Positions 55,862 through 64,000 of a stretch of 64,000 bases of DNA are shown here, in pieces. Position 1 is the stretch's first letter, and every line of letters begins with the position of its first letter. The stretch comes from Luteimonas saliphila. Lineage in GTDB: Bacteria; Pseudomonadota; Gammaproteobacteria; Xanthomonadales; Xanthomonadaceae. The notes under the pieces are model-generated. The model saw nothing but the letters and a program-made list of their open reading frames with translations. It had not been told where the DNA came from and did no database searches. The translations under genes and the position numbers were made by a program. Where the stretch lies: assembly GCF_016774335.1 (NCBI RefSeq), contig NZ_JAETWA010000047.1, positions 62,001 through 126,000 on the forward strand, written 5' to 3'.

Positions 55862-58051
55862 TTACTGCGCCCAGCGGCCCGGTGCGGTCGATTCGGGCAG
55901 CACCTGCGCCGACAACTGGCGGTCGTTGTTGAGCAGTCGCACCGCGTCGGCGAGGATCGCCGCCGACTCGCGCAGCAGCGGATCCGGACGCTTTTCCGCC
56001 GCCTTCTCGCGCGCCGCGTCCTCGGCGACGTTGCGCTCGCCGGCATGGAGGCCGTCGTCGGTACTGCTTTCGGCCAGCGGGTCGAGCGCCAGACCCAGCG
56101 TCTTGCGCTCTTCCTGACGCTGCTTGCGCTTGGCCTCGTCGCGGTCGCGCTCGGCGCGGCGCTCGGCCTCGTTGAGCGATACGTACTTCTTCGCGCGCTC
56201 GGCACGGAACTCGGCCACGTCCGCCGACCACCACTGGAACTCCTTGTCCGCGGCCACGCGCGCGCCATGCAGCGCCTCGAGCTTGGGCAGCAGAGGTCCG
56301 AAATCGCCGTAGCGCTGGTGCGGCACCGCGGCGATCTGGCGCCATTCCAGCGCATTGTCGTAGGTGCTCTCGCCGAACTCGCTGGCGTCCACGGTCACCG
56401 GGAACGCGACGTCCGGCACCACGCCCTTGTTCTGTGTGCTGCTGCCGCCGGGCAGGAAGAACTGCGCGATGGTCAGCTTCACGTGGCCGTACTTGTCGCC
56501 CTCGTTCGCGGGCCAGCGGTCCAGCGGCACGATGTTCTGCACCGTACCCTTGCCGAACGAGGTCTCGCCGATGACCAGGCCGCGGCCGTAGTCCTGGATC
56601 GCGCCGGCGAAGATCTCGGAGGCGGAGGCCGAGCTGCGGTTGATCAGGACCGCCAGCGGACCGTCCCAGCTCACCCCGGGGGTGCGGTCGCCTTCCACGC
56701 TCACCCTTCCGCCCGACTCGCGCACCTGCACCACCGGGCCCTTGTCGATGAACAGCCCGGTCAGCTCGATCGCCTCGTTGAGCGAACCGCCTCCATTGTT
56801 GCGCAGGTCCAGCACGACGCCGTCGACGCCGTCGGTGCGGAACTGCTGCAGCAGCCGCGCAACGTCGCGCGTGGCCGAGGTGTACTCGCCGTTGCGGGTG
56901 CGCCGGCCCTCGAAGTCCTGGTAGAAGGCCGGCAGCTTGATCACGCCGATGCGCTTGTCCGCACCGCCGGTGGCCGGCGCGGGCAGGGTGATGATCTCCG
57001 ACTTCGCCGCCTGCTCCTCGAGCTTGATGCGGGCGCGGGTCAGCACGATCCGGACCGGCGTGCTGTCGAGCGTCGCCTCGCCGGGGATCACGTCCAGGCG
57101 CACCTGCGTGTCCTTCGGCCCCTTGATCTTCTCCACCACGTCGTCCAGGCGCCAGCCGACCACGTCCTCCATCGCCCCGCTCGCGCCCTGGCCCACGCCG
57201 ACGATGCGGTCGCCGGCCTTGAACTTGCCGCTCATCGCGGCCGGGCCGCCGGCGATGACCTCGCGGATCACCACCACGTCGTCCTGCTTCTGCAACTGCG
57301 CGCCGATGCCCTCCAGCGACAGCGACATGCTCTGGGTGAACAGTTTCGCGGTACGCGGGTTCATGTAGTCGGTGTGCGGATCGACCGTCGAGGTGTACGC
57401 GTTGAGGAAGGACTGGAACGCGTCCTCCTGGTTGAGCGCGGCCACGTTGTTGCCCATGTTGAGATAGCGCCGGTCCAGGGTCTTGCGGATCTCGTCCGGC
57501 TTCTTGCCGGCGAGCTTGAGCCGCAGCCAGTCGTTGCGCACCGACTGCTTCCACAGCGCATCCAGTGCCGCGGCGTCGGCGGCCCACGGCGCGTCCTCGC
57601 GGTCGTATTCCCAGCGGTCGTTGCCGGTGAAGTCGAAGATGTCCTGCTTGAGCAGGCCCCGCGCATAGGCGACCCGGTCGGCCACGCGCCGCTTGTACAG
57701 CGCGAAGATCGTGTAGGCCGGCTCGAGGTTGCCGCTGCGCACCGAATCGCCCATGCCCGACTCGTGGGCACGGAAGCGCGCGATATCCTGGGCGGTGAAG
57801 AACAGCTTGGCGCCGTCGAGCGCCTCCAGGTAGTGGTCGAAGATCTCCGAGGACATGGTCGCGTCCAGCGGCCGGGGCCGGTACGCGTAGCGGCTGTCCG
57901 ACAACAGGCCGTAGACCAGCCGCGAGGTCGTGGTCTGTTCGGCGGTCGGAGCACCCGGGATCGCGTCGCCGTCCGCATGCGCCATGAACCCCAGCGGGAG
58001 GGCCAGGGCCAGGGCGACCAGTGTCACGGGCACGATGCGATTCAATTTCAT
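55862..58051 (-). CDS. prc: Carboxy-terminal processing protease Prc/Tsp
   Basis: A 729-residue periplasmic serine protease (E. coli Prc 682). Signal peptide VTLVALALALPLGFMAHA (residues 9-26); helical N-terminal domain; PDZ near residues 245-330 (SLEGIGAQLQKQDDVVVIRE); protease core with ASASEIF (Ser476 by family alignment) and SFGKGTVQ (Lys501); charged C-terminal DUF3340-like domain (RRAERDRDEAKRKQRQEERK). It degrades periplasmic proteins and peptidoglycan hydrolases together with adaptors. The ATG at 58051 is chosen over an earlier frame because the signal peptide starts there. Confidence 0.95.
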   Translation of the reverse strand: MKLNRIVPVTLVALALALPLGFMAHADGDAIPGAPTAEQTTTSRLVYGLLSDSRYAYRPRPLDATMSSEIFDHYLEALDGAKLFFTAQDIARFRAHESGMGDSVRSGNLEPAYTIFALYKRRVADRVAYARGLLKQDIFDFTGNDRWEYDREDAPWAADAAALDALWKQSVRNDWLRLKLAGKKPDEIRKTLDRRYLNMGNNVAALNQEDAFQSFLNAYTSTVDPHTDYMNPRTAKLFTQSMSLSLEGIGAQLQKQDDVVVIREVIAGGPAAMSGKFKAGDRIVGVGQGASGAMEDVVGWRLDDVVEKIKGPKDTQVRLDVIPGEATLDSTPVRIVLTRARIKLEEQAAKSEIITLPAPATGGADKRIGVIKLPAFYQDFEGRRTRNGEYTSATRDVARLLQQFRTDGVDGVVLDLRNNGGGSLNEAIELTGLFIDKGPVVQVRESGGRVSVEGDRTPGVSWDGPLAVLINRSSASASEIFAGAIQDYGRGLVIGETSFGKGTVQNIVPLDRWPANEGDKYGHVKLTIAQFFLPGGSSTQNKGVVPDVAFPVTVDASEFGESTYDNALEWRQIAAVPHQRYGDFGPLLPKLEALHGARVAADKEFQWWSADVAEFRAERAKKYVSLNEAERRAERDRDEAKRKQRQEERKTLGLALDPLAESSTDDGLHAGERNVAEDAAREKAAEKRPDPLLRESAAILADAVRLLNNDRQLSAQVLPESTAPGRWAQ

Positions 58052-58242
58052 CTGGGACGATCCTGGAAACGACCATGGGGAGGCGGCGCGTCCACTATGC
58101 CGCCAGGCTGTGACCGCGCAACAGTGCGACAAGTTGCACCATCGCGGTGATTCACTCTAGCCATCCGGGCTGGAGGCGGCGTGAACGGAGCGTTCCAGCC
58201 GGGAAACGTCTGCCGATGCGGCAGCCGGCGCAAACCGGCCGC

Positions 58243-59250
58243 TCAGGCGGCGACGCCCGCCTCCATCGCCTGGCGGTCGGCATGGTAGGACGAGCGCACC
58301 AGCGGCCCCGAAGCGACGTGGCTGAATCCCAGCGACATGCCGTAGTCCTCCAGCGCCCTGAATTCGTCCGGGGTCCAGTAGCGCAGCACCGGGTGATGGT
58401 GCGCGCTGGGCTGGAGGTACTGGCCGATGGTGACCATCTCGACGTCGTGCGCGCGCAGGTCGCGCAGCGTGCCCTGTACCTGCTCCATGGTCTCGCCGAG
58501 GCCGAGCATGATCCCGGACTTGGTCGGCACGCCCGGGTGTTGCGCCTTGAATTTCTGCAGCAGGGTCAGCGACCACTGGTAGTCGGCGCCGGGGCGCACG
58601 TTGCGGTACAGCTCCGGCACCGTCTCGACGTTGTGGTTGAACACGTCGGGCGGATCCGTGGCGAGGATCTCCAGCGCGCGCTCCATGCGGCCGCGGCCGC
58701 GGAAGTCCGGGGTCAGGATCTCGATCCGGATCGCCGGCGACTGCGCGCGCACCTCGCGGATGCAGTCGACGAAGTGCTGGGCGCCGCCATCGCGCAAGTC
58801 GTCGCGGTCCACCGAGGTGATGACCACGTACTTCAGGCCCATGTCGGCGATGGTGTTGGCGAGGTTCAGCGGCTCGGACGGATCCGGCGGCTTCGGCCGG
58901 CCGTGCGCGACGTCGCAGAAGGAGCAGCGCCGGGTGCAGACCTCGCCCAGGATCATGAAGGTGGCGGTGCCATGGCCGAAGCATTCATGGATGTTCGGGC
59001 AGCTCGCCTCCTCGCACACGGTGACCAGCCGGTTCGCGCGCAGCTTCGACTTGAGCGCGGCGACCGCGCCGTTCGCCGGGATCCGCACCCGGATCCACGA
59101 CGGCTTGCGCAACACCGGCGCGCCCACGAACTCGACCGGCGAGCGCGCGATCTTGTCGCCGGCCACCTGCTTGGCGCCGGCCTCGAGCGACGCCGGCGCG
59201 CCGGTCGTGACGACCTGCAGCGGGATCGAGCGCGGGCTGGATTCGGACAT
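58243..59250 (-). CDS. lipA: Lipoyl synthase
   Basis: A 335-residue radical SAM enzyme (E. coli 321). The auxiliary cluster is [12 protein letters not shown] and the radical SAM cluster is CTRRCSFC; the C-terminal RSSYHA serine ligand is present. It inserts sulfur into octanoyl groups to make lipoate. lipB stops 4 bp upstream of the start codon, so the two are in one transcript. Confidence 0.98.
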   Translation of the reverse strand: MSESSPRSIPLQVVTTGAPASLEAGAKQVAGDKIARSPVEFVGAPVLRKPSWIRVRIPANGAVAALKSKLRANRLVTVCEEASCPNIHECFGHGTATFMILGEVCTRRCSFCDVAHGRPKPPDPSEPLNLANTIADMGLKYVVITSVDRDDLRDGGAQHFVDCIREVRAQSPAIRIEILTPDFRGRGRMERALEILATDPPDVFNHNVETVPELYRNVRPGADYQWSLTLLQKFKAQHPGVPTKSGIMLGLGETMEQVQGTLRDLRAHDVEMVTIGQYLQPSAHHHPVLRYWTPDEFRALEDYGMSLGFSHVASGPLVRSSYHADRQAMEAGVAA

Positions 59251-59254
59251 GGGC

Positions 59255-59944
59255 TCAGGCGGCTTGCGGCGCGGAAGGCAGGGGGTGGGCGAGGTCGGGC
59301 GGCGGCGCGGGCCGCAGCGCCAGTCCGAACTGGCGGGCGAGCTCGTCCAGCAGGACCGGCTTGACCGCGTCCAGCCCGGAGGGACCGCCCAAGTCTAGCA
59401 TCGAGGTCACCTGCAGCCCGGCGTAGCCGCAGGGATTGATGCGCCGGAACGGCTCGAGGTCCATGGCGATGTTGAACGCCAGGCCATGGAAGGTGCGCCC
59501 GCGGCGCACGCGGATACCCAGCGCGGCGACCTTCGCGTCGCCGACGTAGACGCCGGGCGCGCCGTCGCGGCGGACGCCGAGGATGTTCCACTCGAGCAGG
59601 GTGTCGATGATCGCCTGCTCGATCCGGCAGACATAGTCGCGCACCCCGACCTTCAGGCGTTTGATGTCGAGCAGCGGATAGACCACGATCTGGCCCGGGC
59701 CGTGGTAGGTCACCTGGCCGCCGCGGTCGACGTGCAACACCGGAATCCCGCCCGGCATCAGCACGTGTTCGGGCCTGCCGGCCTGGCCGAGGGTGAACAC
59801 GGGATCGTGTTCGACCACCCACATCTCGTCCGCGGTCCGTTCGTCGCGCGCATCGGTGAAGCGCTGCATTGCGCGCCAGACCGGCTCGTAGGGTTGGCGG
59901 CCGAGGTCGCGCACGAAGGCCGGACGTGACGCTACAAGGTCCAC
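59255..59944 (-). CDS. lipB: Octanoyl-(acyl-carrier-protein):protein octanoyltransferase
   Basis: A 229-residue enzyme (E. coli 213). The family motifs [34 protein letters not shown] with the catalytic Lys, and [12 protein letters not shown] with the catalytic Cys are all intact. The predicted start is a GTG at 59944, overlapping the ybeD stop by 13 bp; no ATG fits the conserved N-terminus. It transfers octanoate to lipoyl domains before LipA acts. Confidence 0.96.
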   Translation of the reverse strand: MDLVASRPAFVRDLGRQPYEPVWRAMQRFTDARDERTADEMWVVEHDPVFTLGQAGRPEHVLMPGGIPVLHVDRGGQVTYHGPGQIVVYPLLDIKRLKVGVRDYVCRIEQAIIDTLLEWNILGVRRDGAPGVYVGDAKVAALGIRVRRGRTFHGLAFNIAMDLEPFRRINPCGYAGLQVTSMLDLGGPSGLDAVKPVLLDELARQFGLALRPAPPPDLAHPLPSAPQAA

Positions 59945-60210
59945 TTCACTTCCGGGTGTTCGCGCAGGGCCGCGTGCGCGGCCTCGTACTGGTCGCGGTC
60001 CTCGGCCCGGAAGCTGAGCTTGACCGAGACGAACCGGCCGCCGCTGGACTCGCGCCAGGCGATGGTTTCCTCCAGCACGGTCAGGCCCGCGGCCATCAGC
60101 AGGCGCGGGATCTCGGATTCCAGGCCGATGTTGGCCGCGCCCATCGCGGTGATCTCGAAGGTGCCGGGGAACTGGAAGCCGTGTTCGGGGTTGTCGGATC
60201 TGATTTCCAT
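59932..60210 (-). CDS. ybeD: YbeD/DUF493 family protein
   Basis: A 92-residue protein of the DUF493 (YbeD) family, with start [20 protein letters not shown] and the segment [20 protein letters not shown]. It adopts an ACT-like ferredoxin fold. In E. coli it lies between dacA and lipB, as here between a dacC block and lipB, which implies a conserved link to lipoate metabolism, though no activity is established. Confidence 0.95.
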   Translation of the reverse strand: MEIRSDNPEHGFQFPGTFEITAMGAANIGLESEIPRLLMAAGLTVLEETIAWRESSGGRFVSVKLSFRAEDRDQYEAAHAALREHPEVKWTL

Positions 60211-60263
60211 GGACCGATTATGGGGTTCCCGGCGCGGAACCCAAACCTCCACCACCGGAACGC

Positions 60264-60287
60264 AAAAGGCCGCCCGGAGGCGGCCTT
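60264..60287 (-). terminator. Terminator of the CsgG-like gene
   Basis: AAGGCCGCC and GGCGGCCTT form a stem with a short loop, and on the minus strand are followed by TTTT, 29 bp after the stop codon. This separates the CsgG-like gene from ybeD. Confidence 0.75.
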
Positions 60288-60315
60288 CGCGACACGACGA
60301 CGCCGGTCGCCGGGA

Positions 60316-61278
60316 TCAGCGCGACAGTTCCAGCAGGGTCGACGACACCCAGCCCTTGTTGCCGAGCTCGTCCTCGACTTCCCACATCATTCCCTGCTTG
60401 CCGCCGGTCGGGTACAGCATCATGCCCACGTCCAGCGAGCGCACCACGCCCTTGCCGTCCGGCCCGGTGAACAGGCGCGCGGGCTTGGTCACCGTGACCG
60501 CCTGCTGCGCGTTCGCGGCCGAGGCATTGTCCGGCAGGCCGCCGAGCTGGGCCACCAGGTCGGTATAGGCCTGCAGGTAGGCCAGGGTGATGACCTGGCC
60601 GAGTTCGGTGTTGGCGTAGCCGCCGACGCCCGCGGCCCCGAGGCCGCTGCCGCCGAACAGGCCGCCGCCGGCGCCCCAGCCGATGTCCGTCTTCTTGGCG
60701 CTGCCCTCGGCCATCGCGACCTGCTCGGACGAGCGCACGTCGGTGACCGTCAATACCACGTCGGCGGTCTTGCTCTTGAAGTTCAGGCCGCCCACGATCG
60801 CGCCCGCGCGGCCGCCGATCAGGCCGCCGAGCAGCCCGCCCACCGCGTTGCCGCCGGCATTGCTGTTGGCGCCGATCAGGTCGGGGACCATCACGTAATC
60901 GGCCGCCTTGATCTGGCCCTTGCCGACGTTCGAGCGCACGCGCAGTTCGCCGCCGGCGCCGAGGTCGCGCTCGCGCATCGCGGCGTCCAGGCCGGCACCA
61001 CGGTCGACCAGGGTGAAGCAGCGCGACTTGTTGACGAACACCTTGATCAGCCGCGACGGCGCCGGCAACTGCTGCCCGGTCCACCAGTGCACCCCATCCT
61101 CCGGCTCGAGCACCGAGATCGAACCAAGCGGCGTGGCACAGACCGGGATCTGCGCGACCTGTTCCTGGCGCCGGTCCTGCGCACTCTGGCGCTGCGCCAG
61201 CGCCGGTGCCGCCACCGCCATCATCGTGACCGCCGAGAGCGCGACCGCGAGCGCGCGCCTGCCAGACATTCCGGACAT
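60316..61278 (-). CDS. CsgG-like protein with C-terminal SH3-type domain
   Basis: A 320-residue exported protein. Signal peptide LSAVTMMAVAAPALA (residues 14-28), no lipobox Cys at the cleavage point. A CsgG-like core spans about residues 60-260, including KSRCFTLVDRGAGLDAAMRE, a glycine zipper (GGNAVGGLLGGLIGGRAGA) and VVLTVTDVRSSEQVAMAEGS. The last 60 residues resemble a bacterial SH3 domain (VTKPARLFTGPDGKGVVRSL). CsgG is a curli export lipoprotein; this one lacks the acyl anchor and has an SH3 addition, so a peptidoglycan-linked role is inferred. AAGGGG precedes the ATG at 61278. Confidence 0.8.
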   Translation of the reverse strand: MSGMSGRRALAVALSAVTMMAVAAPALAQRQSAQDRRQEQVAQIPVCATPLGSISVLEPEDGVHWWTGQQLPAPSRLIKVFVNKSRCFTLVDRGAGLDAAMRERDLGAGGELRVRSNVGKGQIKAADYVMVPDLIGANSNAGGNAVGGLLGGLIGGRAGAIVGGLNFKSKTADVVLTVTDVRSSEQVAMAEGSAKKTDIGWGAGGGLFGGSGLGAAGVGGYANTELGQVITLAYLQAYTDLVAQLGGLPDNASAANAQQAVTVTKPARLFTGPDGKGVVRSLDVGMMLYPTGGKQGMMWEVEDELGNKGWVSSTLLELSR

Positions 61279-61427
61279 CGTGTTTACCCCTTCTCTCTTC
61301 CTGAAAGTGTGATTGCGGGGCGCGATTGCCGCGCCCACCCCCTTGCCGGCCGCGACGCATTCCCGCGTCACGCCCGCACGGCGGATCTTAGCAAAGACGC
61401 AATCCGGGCCGGGGTCCGGTCAGCGGC

Positions 61428-62648
61428 TCAATCGGCGTTCCACCACATCAGGAACTCGTGCCAGAGACGCTTGAAGAACCCCGCCTCCTCGACCGCCTGC
61501 AGCGCCACCAGCGGCCGCTCCGCCACGACCTTGCCGTCGAGCGTGACCCGCACCTTGCCGATCGCCTGGCCCTTGGCGATCGGCGCCACCAGCGCCTGCG
61601 GCACGTCCATCGACGGCTTGAGCTGGTCGTACTTGCCGCGCGGCAGGCTCACCAGCAGCGGTGCCGCGACGCCGAGCTGCAGTTCGTTCTCCGCGCCCTT
61701 CCACACCTTCTGCGTGGAGATCGCCTTGCCGGCGTCGTACAGGCGGTGAGTCTCGTGGAAGCGGAAGCCCCAGTTGAGCAGGGCCAGCGAATCGGTCGCG
61801 CGCTGCGCCTCGCCGGTGGACCCCATCACCACCGAGATCAGGCGCTGGTCGCCGCGCCGGGCCGATGCCAGCAGGCAGTAGCCGGCACCGGAATGGTGGC
61901 CGGTCTTGATCCCGTCCACGCTCGGATCACGCCACAGCAGCAGGTTGCGGTTGCGCTGCGTGATAGGGCCGACGGTGTATTCCTTGAGCTTGTTGTACGC
62001 GTACTCCTCCGGGAAGTCGCGCACCATGGCGCGTCCGAGCAGCGCCAGGTCGCGCGGCGTGGAGTAATGCTCCGGCTCGGACAGGCCGTGCGAATTGACG
62101 AAGCTGGAGTTCTTCATGCCGATGCGCTGCGCATAGGCGTTCATCAGCGCGGCGAAGGCCTCCTCGCTGCCGGCGACGTGCTCGGCCAGCGCGATCGCGG
62201 CGTCGTTGCCGGACTGCACCACCATGCCCTTTTCCATCTCCAGCAGCGGCGCGGTCTGGTTGACCGGGAAGCCGCTGTAGCTGCCGTCGGTGCCGGCGCC
62301 GCCCTTGCGCCAGGCGTTCTCGGTCATCATCACCGGATCGTCGGGCTTGATCTTGCCCGCCTTCATTTCGGCCGCGATCACGTAGCTGGTCAGCACCTTG
62401 GTGATGCTCGCGGGCTCCACGCGCTGGTCGATGTTCTCGCCGGCCAGCACCTGCCCGCTCGCGTAGTCCATCAGCAGCCAGGCCGTGCCCGTCACCGAGG
62501 GCGGCGGCGGCGTGGGCAGGTTGTCGCTCAGCGCGGCGGGCGCCGGCGCGGACGCCGGCTGCGGCTGGTCCTGCGCGAGTGCCCATCCGACGGCGAGGAT
62601 GGCCAGCGCGGCCACGGCGATGCGACGGGAGACAGCAGCGGGTTTCAT
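61428..62648 (-). CDS. dacC: D-alanyl-D-alanine carboxypeptidase (PBP5/6 type)
   Basis: A 406-residue low-molecular-mass PBP. Signal peptide VAALAILAVGWALAQ (residues 12-26); motifs SITK (Ser81, Lys84), SGN (146-148) and KTG (248-250); then the beta-rich C-terminal domain and an amphipathic membrane-anchor end (GFFKRLWHEFLMWWNAD). It trims the terminal D-Ala of peptidoglycan stem peptides. A longer upstream frame is not needed. It follows rlpA on the same strand by 86 bp. Confidence 0.96.
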   Translation of the reverse strand: MKPAAVSRRIAVAALAILAVGWALAQDQPQPASAPAPAALSDNLPTPPPPSVTGTAWLLMDYASGQVLAGENIDQRVEPASITKVLTSYVIAAEMKAGKIKPDDPVMMTENAWRKGGAGTDGSYSGFPVNQTAPLLEMEKGMVVQSGNDAAIALAEHVAGSEEAFAALMNAYAQRIGMKNSSFVNSHGLSEPEHYSTPRDLALLGRAMVRDFPEEYAYNKLKEYTVGPITQRNRNLLLWRDPSVDGIKTGHHSGAGYCLLASARRGDQRLISVVMGSTGEAQRATDSLALLNWGFRFHETHRLYDAGKAISTQKVWKGAENELQLGVAAPLLVSLPRGKYDQLKPSMDVPQALVAPIAKGQAIGKVRVTLDGKVVAERPLVALQAVEEAGFFKRLWHEFLMWWNAD

Positions 62649-62734
62649 CGAGGACGGTACTCCGGTGGTCCGGACATCCCTGGCCGGGCGAACAAGGAAA
62701 CGCCGCACGCAGGCCGCGGCGGCGGAAGAAAAGT

Positions 62735-64000
62735 CTACTCGCGAACGATCTGCGGCACGCCGAGTCCCAGGCCGGTCACGCGCGAGGCGAGGTCGGCGAT
62801 GGCCGTGCCGGCGACCGGTCCCACCCGAACGCGCCAGAGCGTGCGCCCGGCACTGACGACATCCTGCATCCGTGCCGCGGGGATGCCGGCACCGTGCAGG
62901 GTCGCGAGGGCGCGTTCGGCGTTGTCGCGCACCGAGAACACACCGACCTGGAGGGTGACGCCATCGACGGTCGCGTGCGCGGATGTGGCCGGAGTCGGCG
63001 GGGGCGTTCGCGCCTGCGTGGGCGACGGCGCAGCCACCGCGGGCGGGACCGGGGCACGGGCCGCGATCTGCGTGGCGGCGGCCGCTTGCGGCACCGGATC
63101 GGCGGTGCCGGTTCGCGGACCGGTCGGTGCCGCCGCGACCGTGGTCTCCGCATCGAGCCTTGCCTGGCGCGCGCGCATCCACGCATCGAAGTCGTCCGCC
63201 GTCCGCACCCGGCCATCCCCGTCGACGAGGCGGAACCGGTCTTGTTCGCGACCGTACTGCGGGTGGTCCGCCAGACCGGCGGAACGATCCGGCGCTGTCG
63301 TCGCGCTGGCCACAGGAACAGGTGCCCCCGGCCCCGTCGCGGCTGCGGCTGCGGTATCCGTCGCCGCAGACGGCGTCGGGACCGCGGGCGGAAGGCGTTC
63401 CACCAGCGCATCCAGTCCGCTCGGCGTCGCTGGTGCCGGTGCCGAGGCCTGCAGGGTGGCAGCTTCGCCCGGCCGCAACGCGCGCACCTCGACCCGGCCG
63501 GTGCCGCGCCGGTGGATGTCGAGCTTCACCGCAGCGGCGTAGCTCAGATCGACGACCCGCCCGTCGTGGAACGGTCCGCGGTCGTTGACCCGCACCACGA
63601 CCGAGCGGCCGTTGTCGAGATTGGTGACGCGGGCGAAACTCGGTAGCGGCAGCGACTTGTGCGCGGCGGTGAACGCGTACATGTCGTAGACCTCGTGGTT
63701 CGACGTGCGGCGCCCGTGGAACTTGTTGCCGTAGTACGAGGCCAGTCCGGTCTCGACGAAGCCGTCGGTCGAGGCGAGCACCCGGTACGACTTGCCGAGC
63801 ACCTGGTACGGCGAGCGGTTGCCGTAGGGTGAACGCGGCTCATGCACCACGACCGGCTCCGGGATGCAGGCGACGTTGGGCAGATAGTCGGGCGTACTGT
63901 CGCTCACGCCGGGCTTGTACAGGCCACCGGCGACGTAGTCGCCGCGCGTGGACGGGTCCTCCTGCGCCTTCGGATACGGCTTGAAGCCGGTGCAGTCGGG
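62735..64000 (-). CDS. rlpA: Septal ring lytic transglycosylase RlpA, 5' end outside the window
   Basis: At least 421 residues; the first codons lie past the right edge, since the frame stays open to base 64000 with GDYVAGGLYKPGVSDSTPDY before the conserved core. The double-psi beta-barrel has GLASYYGNKFHGRRTSNHEV and VRVNDRGPFHDGRVVDLS with the catalytic Asp and Glu/His region, followed by a long Ala/Pro linker and a C-terminal SPOR domain (TLQVGVFSVRDNAERAL). RlpA acts on denuded glycan strands at the septum. Neighbour of dacC, as is usual. Confidence 0.95.
   Translation of the reverse strand, partial: PDCTGFKPYPKAQEDPSTRGDYVAGGLYKPGVSDSTPDYLPNVACIPEPVVVHEPRSPYGNRSPYQVLGKSYRVLASTDGFVETGLASYYGNKFHGRRTSNHEVYDMYAFTAAHKSLPLPSFARVTNLDNGRSVVVRVNDRGPFHDGRVVDLSYAAAVKLDIHRRGTGRVEVRALRPGEAATLQASAPAPATPSGLDALVERLPPAVPTPSAATDTAAAAATGPGAPVPVASATTAPDRSAGLADHPQYGREQDRFRLVDGDGRVRTADDFDAWMRARQARLDAETTVAAAPTGPRTGTADPVPQAAAATQIAARAPVPPAVAAPSPTQARTPPPTPATSAHATVDGVTLQVGVFSVRDNAERALATLHGAGIPAARMQDVVSAGRTLWRVRVGPVAGTAIADLASRVTGLGLGVPQIVRE

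Overview
This is a high-GC, gene-dense chromosomal segment of a gammaproteobacterium, most likely of the Xanthomonadaceae/Lysobacteraceae (Lysobacter, Luteimonas or Xanthomonas relatives). The reasons are the gene orders maf-rng-yhdP, pilMNOPQ divergent from the PBP1A gene, gmk-rpoZ-spoT-ridA-recG and rlpA-dacC-csgG-like-ybeD-lipB-lipA, a cysteine-free type B ribosomal protein L31, and several intergenic repeats of a kind typical of this group (GGGAAT-rich inverted repeats, GTAG-type REPs). No prophage, insertion sequence, integrase, CRISPR array, rRNA or tRNA was found. Both edges cut genes: yhdP on the left (3' end missing) and rlpA on the right (5' end missing).

Layout. 1-4.4 kb, minus strand: maf, rng, yhdP. 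4.5-10.8 kb: a SIMPL-domain protein with a coupled 55-residue ORF, a DUF442 phosphatase-like protein divergent from a persulfide-dioxygenase-like metallohydrolase, then plus-strand genes for a flavin-reductase-like protein, an acetyl-CoA hydrolase/transferase, BolA and a Nudix hydrolase. 10.8-11.4 kb: a non-coding stretch with a decayed copy of the transketolase 3' end and a large nested palindrome. 11.4-15 kb, minus: transketolase and a dicarboxylate/amino-acid symporter. 15-22.2 kb, minus: a MoxR-DUF58-DUF4381-BatA-BatB/C-BatD operon with ATGA overlaps. 22.3-30 kb: pilMNOPQ (type IV pilus alignment complex and secretin) divergent from the PBP1A gene. 30-36.5 kb: an uncharacterised conserved gene, citrate synthase, L31, a nucleoside hydrolase, recG and ridA. 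36.5-41.1 kb, minus: spoT, rpoZ, gmk, yicC. 41.2-50.4 kb, plus: rph, rdgB, hemW, a DUF1631-PilZ pair, pepQ and a membrane pyrophosphatase. 50.7-55 kb: two L,D-transpeptidase-family proteins, an uncharacterised exported protein and an RTX-M91 metallopeptidase fusion. 55.2-64 kb: soluble pyrophosphatase, then on the minus strand the Prc protease, lipoate synthesis genes, a CsgG-like protein, DacC and RlpA.

How the genes fit together. Most of the window is housekeeping: envelope and peptidoglycan work (PBP1A, DacC, RlpA, two L,D-transpeptidase-family proteins, Prc, YhdP), the type IV pilus machine, nucleotide and stringent-response control (SpoT, Gmk, omega, RdgB, Maf, nucleoside hydrolase), RNA processing (RNase G, RNase PH, YicC) and two pyrophosphatases. 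The accessory-looking content lies mainly at 5-11 kb and 50.7-55 kb. The strongest candidate for new biology is the 527-residue protein at 53414-54997, which joins calcium-binding RTX repeats to an effector-type M91 zinc metallopeptidase. Second is the decayed transketolase copy beside an intact tkt.
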